Program-made: the position numbers and the translations under genes
The notes under the pieces: model-generated
Told to the model about the DNA's origin: nothing
Databases searched by the model: none
The model's input: the letters and a program-made list of their open reading frames with translations, nothing else
Part shown: positions 8,469 to 16,864 of the stretch, piece after piece
Position numbering within the stretch: position 1 is the stretch's first letter
Layout: the number at the start of each line of letters is the position of its first letter
Assembly (NCBI RefSeq): GCF_025154015.1
Contig: NZ_JAOAMV010000001.1
Coordinates: forward strand, 310,001 to 374,000
Reading direction: 5' to 3'
DNA: 64,000 nt
Source: Tsuneonella litorea
Lineage (GTDB): Bacteria > Pseudomonadota > Alphaproteobacteria > Sphingomonadales > Sphingomonadaceae

Positions 8469-11093
8469 GTGGCGGGAAGCGCGACTCCGATGATGGCCCA
8501 GTACCTCGCGCTCAAGCGCCAGGCCGAAGGCTGCCTGCTGTTCTACCGGATGGGCGACTTCTTCGAGTTGTTCTTCGACGACGCGAAAGTCGCCGCCCAA
8601 GTACTCGACATCGCGCTGACCAGCCGCGGCGAGCACGAGGGCGAGCCGATCCCGATGTGCGGCGTCCCCGTGCATTCGGCCGAGGGCTACCTCGCGCGGC
8701 TGATCAAGGCCGGCCAGCGCGTCGCGATCGCCGAGCAGACCGAAACCCCCGACGAAGCCAAGGCGCGCGCGAAACGCGAAGGGACCCCGTCGTCGAAGGC
8801 CCTTGTCGCGCGCGACATCGTGCGCTTCGTCACCGCCGGGACGCTGACCGAGGAGGCGCTGCTCGAACCGCGCCGGGCAAACGTGCTCGCCGCGGCGTGC
8901 GAACTGCGGGGCACCTGCGGTCTCGCCGCGGTCGACATCTCGACCGGGCGGATGACGCTCGAGGAATGCGCCCCGGCGGATCTTCCCGCGGCGCTGGCCC
9001 GCGTCTCGCCGAGCGAAGTGGTCGTGCCCGAGGGGTGGGAATGCGCCCCCGAGGAGCGCACCGAGCGCCCACGGGCGGATTTCGCCAGCGATGCCGGGGC
9101 CGATCGCCTGTGCGCGGTTCACGGCGTCGCCACGCTCGACGGGTTCGGCCAGTTCACGCGGGCTATGCTCGGCGCGGCCGGAGGTCTGCTCGCCTACCTC
9201 GACCACGTCGGGCGTGGTACGCTGCCGCTTCTGTTGCCCCCGGTCGCGGTCGAAAGCGGGCGAACGCTGGCGATGGACGCGGCCACCCGCGCGAGCCTCG
9301 AGATCGTCGAGGCAAGCCGCGGAGGGCGCGCGGGCAGCCTGATCGACGCGATCGATCGCTGTTCGACCGGCGCCGGGGCGCGGCAGCTGGCCGAGGACCT
9401 GTCGGCCCCGCTGACCGACCGCGGGGCGATCGAGGCGCGCCTGGCGCTCGTCGCCCGGTTTCACGGGGATCCGCTGTTGCGGGCGGACGTGCGCGCCGCT
9501 TTGCGCGCGCTGCCCGACATCGGCCGCGCGATCGGGCGGGTCGTGGCGGGGCGCGGCTCCCCGCGCGATCTCGGCCAGCTGCGCGACGGCCTGGACGGGG
9601 CGCGGCGGCTGCGTGACCATCTGAAAGGCCAGCCCGACCGGCCCACCCTGCTCGAAGAACTGCTGCCCGACCTTGGCGGGCACGGCGCGCTGACCGATCT
9701 CTATGCCCGCGCCCTCGTCCCCGCCCCGCCCACCGAGCGGAGCCAGGGCGGTTATATCGCCCAAGGCTACGACGCGGCGCTCGACGACCTGCGGGCGACC
9801 TCCGGCAACGCCCGCCGGGCGATCGCGGCGCTCGAGGCGAAGTATCGCACCGACACCGGGATCACGGCGCTCAAGATCAGGCACAACGGGGTGCTCGGCT
9901 ACTTCATCGAGGTACCGGCCCGGCACGCCGACGCGCTGATGGGCGAGGATAGCGGCTTTACCCATCGCCAGACGATGGCGGGCGCGGTGCGGTTCAACTC
10001 GCTGGTCCTGCACGAGGAAGCGAGCCGCATCGCCGAGGCCGGGAGCCATGCCCTCGCCGCAGAGGAAGCGCACTTCGAAGACCTCGTCGAACGCGCCGTC
10101 GCCGCGCGCGAAGCCATCGCGCGCACCGCCGCCGCGCTCGCCCGGATCGACGTCGCCGCCAGCCATGCCGAGCGCGCGAGCGAGGGCGACTGGGCGCGGC
10201 CCGCCATCGTCGAGGAACCGGTGCTCCGGATCGAGGCCGGCCGCCATCCCGTGGTCGAGGCCGCGCTCGCGGCGGGGGGCGAACGGTTCGTGGCCAACGA
10301 CTGCACACTGGTACCCGACGACCGGCTCTGGCTGATCGGCGGCCCGAACATGGGCGGCAAGTCGACTTTCCTGCGCCAGAGCGCGCTGATCCTGCTGCTC
10401 GCGCAGTCGGGGGCCTTCGTCCCTGCCGCTGCGGCGACCTGCGGCCTTGCCGACCGGATATTCAGCCGGGTCGGGGCGAGCGACCAGCTCGCGCGGGGAC
10501 GTTCCACCTTCATGGTCGAAATGGTCGAGACGGCGGCAATCCTGTCGCAGGCCACCGAAAGCAGCTTCGTCATCCTCGACGAAGTGGGGCGCGGCACCTC
10601 GACGTACGACGGGCTCGCGCTGGCGTGGGCCGTGGCCGAGGCGGTGCATTCGACCAACCGCAGCCGGTGCCTGTTCGCGACCCACTATCACGAGCTGTCC
10701 CGGCTCGCCGAGAGCTGCGAGGCGCTTTCGCTGCACCACGTCCGCGCACGCGAGTGGAAGGGCGACCTCGTCCTGCTGCACGAACTCGCCGAAGGACCGG
10801 CCGACCGGTCGTACGGCCTTGCCGTCGCGCGTCTGGCGGGGGTGCCTCCGCACGTGGTCGCGCGCGCCAAAGCCGTGCTCGACCGGCTCGAGAAAGGACG
10901 CGCCGAGACGGGGGGACTGGCTGCAGGCCTCGGCGACCTGCCCCTGTTCGCGGCCGCGGTGCAGGCCGAGGAAGAAGCGTGCGACACGCTGCGCGAAACG
11001 CTGCGCGAACTCGATGTCGACGCGCTGACCCCGCGCGAGGCGCTCGACCTGCTCTATTCATTGAAGCGCGAGGCGGGCGAAAGCGCTCCTTAA
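8469..11093 (+). CDS. mutS: DNA mismatch repair protein MutS
   Basis: Mismatch-recognition ATPase that starts methyl-independent or -directed mismatch repair with MutL. 874 residues from the GTG at 8469, chosen because family members begin shortly before MMAQYLALK; the frame extends upstream to a TTG at 8394. Mismatch-binding motif Phe-x-Glu is present ([11 protein letters not shown]), then connector, core, clamp, and the ATPase domain with Walker [11 protein letters not shown], Walker [17 protein letters not shown] and the C-terminal helix-turn-helix dimerisation region. Neighbouring maeB is divergent. Confidence 0.96.
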   Translation: MAGSATPMMAQYLALKRQAEGCLLFYRMGDFFELFFDDAKVAAQVLDIALTSRGEHEGEPIPMCGVPVHSAEGYLARLIKAGQRVAIAEQTETPDEAKARAKREGTPSSKALVARDIVRFVTAGTLTEEALLEPRRANVLAAACELRGTCGLAAVDISTGRMTLEECAPADLPAALARVSPSEVVVPEGWECAPEERTERPRADFASDAGADRLCAVHGVATLDGFGQFTRAMLGAAGGLLAYLDHVGRGTLPLLLPPVAVESGRTLAMDAATRASLEIVEASRGGRAGSLIDAIDRCSTGAGARQLAEDLSAPLTDRGAIEARLALVARFHGDPLLRADVRAALRALPDIGRAIGRVVAGRGSPRDLGQLRDGLDGARRLRDHLKGQPDRPTLLEELLPDLGGHGALTDLYARALVPAPPTERSQGGYIAQGYDAALDDLRATSGNARRAIAALEAKYRTDTGITALKIRHNGVLGYFIEVPARHADALMGEDSGFTHRQTMAGAVRFNSLVLHEEASRIAEAGSHALAAEEAHFEDLVERAVAAREAIARTAAALARIDVAASHAERASEGDWARPAIVEEPVLRIEAGRHPVVEAALAAGGERFVANDCTLVPDDRLWLIGGPNMGGKSTFLRQSALILLLAQSGAFVPAAAATCGLADRIFSRVGASDQLARGRSTFMVEMVETAAILSQATESSFVILDEVGRGTSTYDGLALAWAVAEAVHSTNRSRCLFATHYHELSRLAESCEALSLHHVRAREWKGDLVLLHELAEGPADRSYGLAVARLAGVPPHVVARAKAVLDRLEKGRAETGGLAAGLGDLPLFAAAVQAEEEACDTLRETLRELDVDALTPREALDLLYSLKREAGESAP

Positions 11094-11116
11094 CCCCCGG
11101 CGGCTAGGGTCGCGCC

Positions 11117-11479
11117 ATGCGCGGGTACATGTTTCGCAATCGCTGGTTCGCCCTGCTGTTCGTGGGCATGGTGCTCGCGGGCGTGGCGAACCTGGTCGGC
11201 ACCGAAGCCGGCGGCGGCGCGATCAGCGCGGCGCAGACGCAATTTGCCGACCAGCGCGAACAGGCCGAGGCACTGGTCGATCACGGCCCGCCCGGTGAGG
11301 GCGAACCGGACATCGAGCTGCAGTTCACGCCCGACGAGGAGCTGATCGATGCGGCGACGGGCTACGATCCCACTCCGGTGGACGAGTTCGCCGCCGCGCA
11401 GGAAGTCGGCAGCGAGGTTGTCCCCGACACGCAAGTCGTTATCTTCGCCGACGATGGCGGACAACGAGCAGGACAGTAA
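11117..11479 (+). CDS. Hypothetical single-pass membrane protein
   Basis: Not recognised. 120 residues with one N-terminal transmembrane or signal segment (WFALLFVGMVLAGVANLVG, about 10-28) and an acidic, hydrophilic remainder (FTPDEELIDAATGYDP). ATG at 11117 or 11129 are both possible. Its 3' end overlaps the start of the DUF202 gene by 26 bp in another frame, suggesting co-translation. It follows mutS by only 24 bp but is unlikely to be linked in function. Confidence 0.6.
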   Translation: MRGYMFRNRWFALLFVGMVLAGVANLVGTEAGGGAISAAQTQFADQREQAEALVDHGPPGEGEPDIELQFTPDEELIDAATGYDPTPVDEFAAAQEVGSEVVPDTQVVIFADDGGQRAGQ

Positions 11480-11879
11480 CAAGCTCGCCGAAGAGCGGAC
11501 CGAGCTGGCCGAGGATCGCAACATCATGGCGATGGAGCGGACGTTCGCCGGCTGGATGCGCACGGCATTCGCCGCGATCGGCATCGGCCTCGCCTTTCGC
11601 GCGGTGTTCGGAGAATTCGACCCGCCATGGCTCGCGCGCGCGATCGCGACGCTGTTCATCGGCGCAGGGGCAGCGCTGGCGTGGTCGGCGCAGCGGCGTA
11701 CCTGCGCCACGCTCGCGCGGCTGAACCCGCACACGCTGGAAACGCCCGCAGCGCCCAATTTCCGGCTTCTGGCCTATGCCGTCATTCTCGGCTCGGCACT
11801 GCTGATCGCCGGCCTGTGGATCCTCAACGACGGCGATATCGGCGAAGAGACGAGCCAGCGCGCCGCGTTTCCCGGATAG
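11454..11879 (+). CDS. DUF202 (YidH-family) membrane protein
   Basis: 141 residues. The family signature AEDRNIMAMERTFAGWMRTAFAAIGIGLAF contains the usual R-T-x-x-x-W-x-R-T core, followed by three hydrophobic helices: GIGLAFRAVFG, ARAIATLFIGAGAALAW and LAYAVILGSALLIAGLW. DUF202 proteins are small inner-membrane proteins of unknown role. ATG at 11454 is taken as start because the upstream part of the open frame overlaps the previous gene and is not family-like. Confidence 0.8.
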   Translation: MADNEQDSNKLAEERTELAEDRNIMAMERTFAGWMRTAFAAIGIGLAFRAVFGEFDPPWLARAIATLFIGAGAALAWSAQRRTCATLARLNPHTLETPAAPNFRLLAYAVILGSALLIAGLWILNDGDIGEETSQRAAFPG

Positions 11880-11885
11880 GGCCGG

Positions 11886-12218
11886 TCAGGACCCGTCGGA
11901 CGGCAAATCGGGGTCGACCTTGTTGTCCTTCCCGTACTTGTCCTCGTTGTCGTCGAGATTGGGTTCGCCCCGGTAGGCGTTCATGTCGATCCGGCCCGAG
12001 CTTTCCATGTCGCGCATATGATCGACGAGGTCCTGCTCGGACGACTCGTCGATGCCGCGGTTCACCCGCGTGCTCGCCGTGGGATCATCCCGGTCCTGCT
12101 CCTGGGCCTGGTCGGCGACGGTCTGCGCCTGGCTGCGCTCGTCGTCCTGTTCGTCGTTGTGCGTTTCGGGGGCGAGCGCATCGCTCGGCGAAAGGTCCTT
12201 GCGCTTGACGTCATCCAT
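11886..12218 (-). CDS. Hypothetical small acidic protein
   Basis: 110 residues, very rich in Asp, Glu, Gln and Ser, with no hydrophobic segment and no motif I know; likely disordered. Start ATG at 12218 follows GGAGTTAACCC. Tail to tail with the DUF202 gene, 6 bp apart. Codon use agrees with the neighbours, so it is probably a real lineage-specific gene. Confidence 0.55.
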   Translation of the reverse strand: MDDVKRKDLSPSDALAPETHNDEQDDERSQAQTVADQAQEQDRDDPTASTRVNRGIDESSEQDLVDHMRDMESSGRIDMNAYRGEPNLDDNEDKYGKDNKVDPDLPSDGS

Positions 12219-12273
12219 CGGGTTAACTCCTTTGCCCGATCAACCGCCCGCTGCCCCCCGGCGTTCCCGGCAA

Positions 12274-13143
12274 TCAGCGCGTCGGGACGGGCTCCTCGCC
12301 CGCGTAGTCGTAGAAACCCCTGCCGGCCTTCCGGCCGAGCCAGCCGGCTTCGACGTACTGAACCAGCAGCGGTGCGGGCCGGTATTTCGGATCGCCGGTC
12401 GAGTTCAGCAGCACCCGGACGATCTCGAGGCAGGTGTCGAGTCCGATGAAGTCGGCAAGCTGCAACGGCCCCATCGGATGGTTGAGGCCAAGGCGGCAGG
12501 CCGCGTCGATGTCGGCGACCGTGGCGGTCCCTTCGCCCAGCGCGAATACCGCCTCGTTCAGCATCGGCATCAGGACGCGGTTGACCACGAATCCGGGCGC
12601 ATCGCGGACCTCGACCACGTGCTTGCCGAGGCTTTCGCCCAATGCCCGTGTGCGCGCGATCGTGTCGTCCGAAGTGGCGAGACCGGCAATGACCTCGACA
12701 AGGCCCATCACCGGCACGGGGTTGAAGAAATGCAGCCCGATGAACCGCGCCGGATCGGGCGCCCAGTTGGCCATGCGGGTGATCGGAATCGAGCTGGTGT
12801 TGCTGGCGAGGATGGCGTCCTCGGCGAGCACCGTGCCGATGCTTTCGAAGATCGACTTCTTGATCGCCTCGTTCTCGATCGCCGCCTCGATGACCATCGA
12901 TGCGTCGGCCATCGGCGCGAGGTCGGCGACGGGCTCGATCCGGCCGAGGGTCGCCTCGGCATCGGCAGCCGCGAGCTTGTCCTTGGCGACCAGCCGCGCG
13001 AGCCCCTTTTCGATCGTCGCCTTGCCCTTTTCGGCAGCGGCGAGGTCGATGTCGGACAGAAGCACGCGGTAGTGGTTCTGGGCCAGCGTCTGGGCGATCC
13101 CCGCCCCCATCTGGCCGGCTCCGACGACTCCGATCGTGTCCAT
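12274..13143 (-). CDS. 3-hydroxybutyryl-CoA / 3-hydroxyacyl-CoA dehydrogenase
   Basis: NAD-dependent oxidation of (S)-3-hydroxyacyl-CoA, used in beta-oxidation and butanoate metabolism. 289 residues, the length of the single-function enzyme. Rossmann motif IGVVGAGQMGAGIAQ at the N-terminus, substrate/NAD region ASNTSSIPIT, catalytic His in FIGLHFFNPVPVM, and C-terminal domain with GFVVNRVLMPMLNEA and GLNHPMGPLQLADFIGLD. Start at 13143 chosen because GAAGGAAG precedes it by 6 nt; an upstream in-frame codon adds only six residues. Confidence 0.92.
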   Translation of the reverse strand: MDTIGVVGAGQMGAGIAQTLAQNHYRVLLSDIDLAAAEKGKATIEKGLARLVAKDKLAAADAEATLGRIEPVADLAPMADASMVIEAAIENEAIKKSIFESIGTVLAEDAILASNTSSIPITRMANWAPDPARFIGLHFFNPVPVMGLVEVIAGLATSDDTIARTRALGESLGKHVVEVRDAPGFVVNRVLMPMLNEAVFALGEGTATVADIDAACRLGLNHPMGPLQLADFIGLDTCLEIVRVLLNSTGDPKYRPAPLLVQYVEAGWLGRKAGRGFYDYAGEEPVPTR

Positions 13144-13201
13144 TGTCCGCTTCCTTCGCAATTGCAGCGAAGCGCGGGTTAGCGGCGGACGTGCAGGTTG
13201 G

Positions 13202-13768
13202 CTAGCGGCTGCCGCCGGGAACCCACGTCACGTCGGCACGGCCCTCGTCGTTGAGCAACCGGGCGAGCTGGAAAAGGTAGTCGGACAGCCGGTTGACATA
13301 GGCGAGCGCGGCGGGATTTACGGCCTCGTGGCTCGCGAGCGCGGTCATCGCCCGCTCCGCGCGCCGCACCGCCGCGCGGGCAAGGTGAACGCGCGCGCCC
13401 CCCTCGCTGCCGCCGGGCAGGACGAAACTCCGCAGCGGCTCGAGCCTCTCGCCCGCAGCGTCGATCCGGCCTTCGAGCCACTCGACTTGCGCTGGAACGA
13501 TGCGCAGGACCATTTCCGACGGGGTGAAATCCACGCCCGGCGTGGCGAGGTCGGCCCCGAGATCGAACAGGTCGTTCTGGACCCGCGCAAGGTCGCCGCG
13601 CGCGCCACCTTCCAGCGCGACGGCGGCAAAGCCGATCGCCGAGTTCGCCTCGTCCACCGCGCCGATCGCCTCGATCCGCGCGGAGTGCTTGGGGCAGCGC
13701 GATCCGTCGACGAGGCCGGTCGTCCCGTCGTCCCCGGTCCGGGTGTAGATCTTGTTGAGCTTGACCAA
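13202..13768 (-). CDS. Corrinoid adenosyltransferase, PduO type
   Basis: Transfers the adenosyl group of ATP to cob(I)alamin, making adenosylcobalamin. 188 residues; N-terminal ATP-binding motif IYTRTGDDGTTGLVDG, central VDEANSAIGFA with the Arg/Asp pairs and C-terminal FQLARLLND are family hallmarks. The start is TTG at 13768 after GAGGACGGCC; no ATG or GTG fits. It sits 58 bp downstream of the hydroxyacyl-CoA dehydrogenase in reverse order and 27 bp after the small twin-helix gene, so the minus-strand cluster may be co-transcribed. Confidence 0.92.
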   Translation of the reverse strand: MVKLNKIYTRTGDDGTTGLVDGSRCPKHSARIEAIGAVDEANSAIGFAAVALEGGARGDLARVQNDLFDLGADLATPGVDFTPSEMVLRIVPAQVEWLEGRIDAAGERLEPLRSFVLPGGSEGGARVHLARAAVRRAERAMTALASHEAVNPAALAYVNRLSDYLFQLARLLNDEGRADVTWVPGGSR

Positions 13769-13795
13769 GCGGCCGTCCTCGTTGCGCCGAACGGA

Positions 13796-14023
13796 TCAGC
13801 GGGTCGCCATCAGGATCACCGCGACCACCACGATCGCCAGCGCCTGGTACTTGATGCGGTTGAACATCATCCGGTTCTGCAGGAGCTGCATCTCGTGCTG
13901 GCGCTCGGAACCTGCGTCGATGTCGGCGCGATGCGACTGGAGGAACGCCACGATCCCCCGTACCAGCGAATAGGCGACGAGCGCCATGAGGACGACGAGG
14001 ACGATGACGAGGAAGGTGGTCAT
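13796..14023 (-). CDS. Twin-transmembrane (HIG1-like) small protein
   Basis: 75 residues with two hydrophobic helices (FLVIVLVVLMALVAYSLVRG and YQALAIVVVAVILMA) separated by an amphipathic linker containing QNRMMFNRIKYQ. The M-x-R-x-x-x-Q-linker pattern is that of HIG_1_N domain proteins common in alphaproteobacteria. Role not known; mitochondrial relatives are cytochrome oxidase assembly factors. ATG at 14023. Confidence 0.75.
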   Translation of the reverse strand: MTTFLVIVLVVLMALVAYSLVRGIVAFLQSHRADIDAGSERQHEMQLLQNRMMFNRIKYQALAIVVVAVILMATR

Positions 14024-14032
14024 GGGGTTTAT

Positions 14033-14860
14033 CTAGGACGTCCCCAGCGAAATGCCAGCGGGGAAGCGATGCGCGCGCAGCGATTCGGCGAGCGCAGCGC
14101 CGTCCTCGCCGGCCAGGCGCAGGTCGCGCAGGGCCGGCGAGCCGCGCCGCTTGGCCAGCTTTTGCCCGTCCGGCTCGACCAGCAGCGGGTGGTGACGCCA
14201 TCGCGGCACCGGCAGCCCGAGCAGTTCCTGCAGCAGCCGGTGGACGTGGGTGGCGGCGAAGAGGTCCCGCCCGCGAGTAACCAGCGTCACCCCGTCCGCC
14301 GCGTCGTCGAGCGTGGCGGCAAGGTGGTAGCTGGCGGGCGCATCCTTGCGCACGAGGACCGGGTCGCCGGCAAGGTCGGGCCGCGCACGCTGCACGCCCG
14401 CGAGGTCGTCCGCCCACTGAAGCGGTCCTGTCAGCGCGAGCGCCTTGCCGACGTCAAGCCGCCAAGCCGCGTCGCCTGTTCCGCCGTCTTTGCCGCGGCA
14501 GGTACCCGGGTATACCGGCCCCTCGGGCCCGCTGGCCTTTGCCGCCGCCGCGATCTGGGCGCGCGTGCAGGTGCATGGATAGAGCAATCCCGCGGCGCGC
14601 AGCCGATCGGCCGCGGCCTCGTAAGACGCAAGACGGGAGGATTGCCGGGCAACCTCGTCCCACTCCAGCCCCAGCCATGCGAGGTCGGCGCGGAACTCGT
14701 CCCCAATCTCGGGCCGGGACCGCGCACCGTCGATGTCCTCGATCCGCAACAGAAACCGCCCGCCTCGCTCGCGCGCGAGGTCGTGCGCGACGATCGCGGA
14801 GAACGCGTGACCAAGGTGCAGCGAACCGTTCGGGCTCGGCGCGAAGCGGGTGACGTCCAT
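14033..14860 (-). CDS. gluQ: Glutamyl-Q tRNA(Asp) synthetase
   Basis: Class I synthetase paralogue lacking the anticodon domain; it charges glutamate onto queuosine of tRNA-Asp. 275 residues: HIGH-type GSLHLGHAF near the N-terminus, glutamate site RIEDIDG, zinc-cysteines in YPCTCTR, and KMSKS-like KLAKR close to the end. Short length separates it from true GltX. ATG at 14860 chosen with AGGGGTC upstream. The queuosine gene queC is elsewhere in the window (36577). Confidence 0.93.
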   Translation of the reverse strand: MDVTRFAPSPNGSLHLGHAFSAIVAHDLARERGGRFLLRIEDIDGARSRPEIGDEFRADLAWLGLEWDEVARQSSRLASYEAAADRLRAAGLLYPCTCTRAQIAAAAKASGPEGPVYPGTCRGKDGGTGDAAWRLDVGKALALTGPLQWADDLAGVQRARPDLAGDPVLVRKDAPASYHLAATLDDAADGVTLVTRGRDLFAATHVHRLLQELLGLPVPRWRHHPLLVEPDGQKLAKRRGSPALRDLRLAGEDGAALAESLRAHRFPAGISLGTS

Positions 14861-14965
14861 CGTCCAGACCCCTAGCCGCAATTGGCTGTGGATTCAGCCG
14901 GTGTCGTCAACTTGACTAAGAAATCGGCAAATGGTCCTTGTCGAAGTCGGGAGGCGAGCGGACAC

Positions 14966-15571
14966 GTGTTCAAGGCCGAACTGATCGAGCGGGCGGCGCA
15001 TTTCCGGCGCGCCGAGGAGGATCCCTCACGGGCGCTCGAAAGCTGCCCGGCCCTCGTCCTCAACGCCGACTACACCCCGCTGTCCTACTATCCGCTCAGC
15101 CTGTGGCCGTGGCAGACCGCGATCAAGGCGGTGTTCCTCGAGCGGGTCGACATCGTCGCCAGTTACGAACGCTGCGTACACTCGCCCAGCCTCGACATGC
15201 AGATTCCGAGCGTGATCGCGCTGCGACAATACGTCCGCCCGAGCGAGTTTCCCGCTTTCACCCGCTTCAACCTGTTCCTGCGCGATCGGTTCGCGTGCCA
15301 GTACTGCGGCAGCGAGAAGGACCTGACCTTCGACCACGTGATCCCCCGCCGCCTGGGAGGGCGCACGACGTGGGAGAACATCGCCACCGCCTGCGCGCCG
15401 TGCAACATGAAGAAGGGCGGCCGGACCCCGGCGCAGGCGCACATGAACCTCGTCCGCCCGATCCGCCCGACAAGCTGGCAGCTGCACCAGCACGGGAAGG
15501 CCTTCCCGCCGAACTACCTCCACGAAACCTGGCGCGACTGGCTTTACTGGGACATCGAACTGGAAGCCTAG
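14966..15571 (+). CDS. HNH endonuclease family protein
   Basis: About 201 residues from GTG at 14966, preceded by GGGAGGCGAG; the open frame reaches a TTG at 14882 but family members start with FKAELIERA. N-terminal part (ALVLNADYTPLSYYPLSLW) and HNH core with FACQYCGSEKDLTFDHVIPRRLGG and CAPCNMKKGGRTP (two CxxC pairs) are typical of the conserved chromosomal HNH proteins of alphaproteobacteria. Substrate unknown. Its stop overlaps the convergent kynA stop by 4 bp. Confidence 0.88.
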   Translation: MFKAELIERAAHFRRAEEDPSRALESCPALVLNADYTPLSYYPLSLWPWQTAIKAVFLERVDIVASYERCVHSPSLDMQIPSVIALRQYVRPSEFPAFTRFNLFLRDRFACQYCGSEKDLTFDHVIPRRLGGRTTWENIATACAPCNMKKGGRTPAQAHMNLVRPIRPTSWQLHQHGKAFPPNYLHETWRDWLYWDIELEA

Positions 15572-16356
15572 ATCGCCGTCCGCACGCTCAGCAATTCCGG
15601 AAAGAAGACCTGCTTGAGGACGCCTTCGAGGTAGGGCACGCCGGCAGTTCCGCCGGTTCCGCGCTTGAAGCCGATGATGCGTTCGACCGTCTTGAGATGG
15701 CCGAACCGCCAGCGCTGGAAGTGGTATTCGAGGTCGACGAGCTTCTCGGCCAGTTCGTAGAGGTCCCAGTGCGCTTCGGGATCGCGGTAGATCTCGGCCC
15801 AGGCGGCCTCGACTTGCTCCGAGGGAACCCAGCCGCCGCGGGGATCGCGTTCGAGTATATCAGGAGGAATCGCGAAGCCGCGTCGCGACAACAGCCGCAC
15901 CGCCTCGTCGTAGAGGCTCGGGCGTGCAAGCTCGGCGCGCAATTCGGCGGCCACCTCCGGCGTCGCCTCGTGCATCGTCACCATGTCGGGGTTCCGCCCA
16001 CCGAGGAGGAACTCCATCAGGCGGTACTGCGCGCTCTGGAACCCGCTCGAACTGGCAAGATGCGGCCGAACCTGGGAGTAATCCGCCGGGGTCATCGTGC
16101 TCAGCACTTCCCACGAGTGGATCAGCTGTGCCTGCGCGCGCGCCACGCGGGCGAGCATCTTGAACGCAGGCCTGAGGTCGTCGGCGATGATCTCCTCGCG
16201 CGCGGCGAACAGCTCGTGCAGGCACAGCTTGAGCCACAGCTCGCTCGCCTGGTGGACGATGATGAACAGCATCTCGTCGTGCGCGCCGGAGGCCGGGTGC
16301 TGCGCGGAGAGGATCTTGTCGAGATCGAGGTACGAGGAATAGGTGACGTCGGTCAT
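15568..16356 (-). CDS. kynA: Tryptophan 2,3-dioxygenase
   Basis: Haem enzyme that opens the indole ring of L-tryptophan to N-formylkynurenine, first step of the kynurenine route. 262 residues; substrate- and haem-site motifs HDEMLFIIVHQASELWLK at the N-terminus, SSGFQSAQYRLMEFLLG mid-protein and a C-terminal HLKTVERIIGFKRGTGGT carrying the haem-ligand histidine. No other kynurenine gene adjoins it. Confidence 0.95.
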   Translation of the reverse strand: MTDVTYSSYLDLDKILSAQHPASGAHDEMLFIIVHQASELWLKLCLHELFAAREEIIADDLRPAFKMLARVARAQAQLIHSWEVLSTMTPADYSQVRPHLASSSGFQSAQYRLMEFLLGGRNPDMVTMHEATPEVAAELRAELARPSLYDEAVRLLSRRGFAIPPDILERDPRGGWVPSEQVEAAWAEIYRDPEAHWDLYELAEKLVDLEYHFQRWRFGHLKTVERIIGFKRGTGGTAGVPYLEGVLKQVFFPELLSVRTAI

Positions 16357-16391
16357 CGCCGACGCCTACGCCAAAGCGGTAGCGAGTGAAA

Positions 16392-16838
16392 CTACCCCTC
16401 GATCGTCCGGACGGCCGGGTGGTGCCTGTCCAGGTGGCGCTTGACGATCTTCAGATTGCGCGTGTTCGACCGGAACACGAGGTCGAAGGCGTCACCCACC
16501 AGCGGCACCGCGCCGAGCGCCGCGTCGAACGCGACGTTGCCGGTCATGCGCCACAGCTTCCATTTCGGCAGGCCGAGATTCTTGGCTTCCCACACGATGT
16601 ACATCCCCATCGCCGCAGTGACGAAGTCGCCGATCACCGGGATAAGCCCGGCAATCGAATCGAGTCCGATGCGATAGTTGACACCCGGAACGGTGAAGCT
16701 GTTTTCCAGCAGTTGCTCCATCGCCTCGATCCGGCGGCGGATCGACGCCGGGTCGGTCCCGATCGGCAGTTCGACCCGCATCGCGCGGGGACGCACCGTC
16801 GAATTGCGTGCGGACGGGACGCGGCCGGTGGGTTCCAT
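16392..16838 (-). CDS. DUF4112 membrane-associated protein
   Basis: About 148 residues. The DUF4112 core is clear: IEAMEQLLENSFTVPG, then GLDSIAGLIPVIGDFVTAAMGMYIVWEAKNLG, and GNVAFDAALGAVPLVGDAFDLVFRSNTRNL with its paired glycine-rich helices. Function unknown. Start at 16838 chosen because AGGAG lies 9 nt upstream; a longer frame reaches 16910. It lies 36 bp before kynA on the same strand. Confidence 0.82.
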   Translation of the reverse strand: MEPTGRVPSARNSTVRPRAMRVELPIGTDPASIRRRIEAMEQLLENSFTVPGVNYRIGLDSIAGLIPVIGDFVTAAMGMYIVWEAKNLGLPKWKLWRMTGNVAFDAALGAVPLVGDAFDLVFRSNTRNLKIVKRHLDRHHPAVRTIEG

Positions 16839-16864
16839 CGGGGTCATCTCCTCTCTCATGCCCT

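Noticed and set aside
8133-10853. 906-codon minus-strand ORF opposite mutS
   Set aside because: Antisense shadow of mutS; only its last part overlaps the N-terminal maeB region in another frame.
12052-13182. 376-codon plus-strand ORF
   Set aside because: Antisense to the hydroxyacyl-CoA dehydrogenase, which is well supported.
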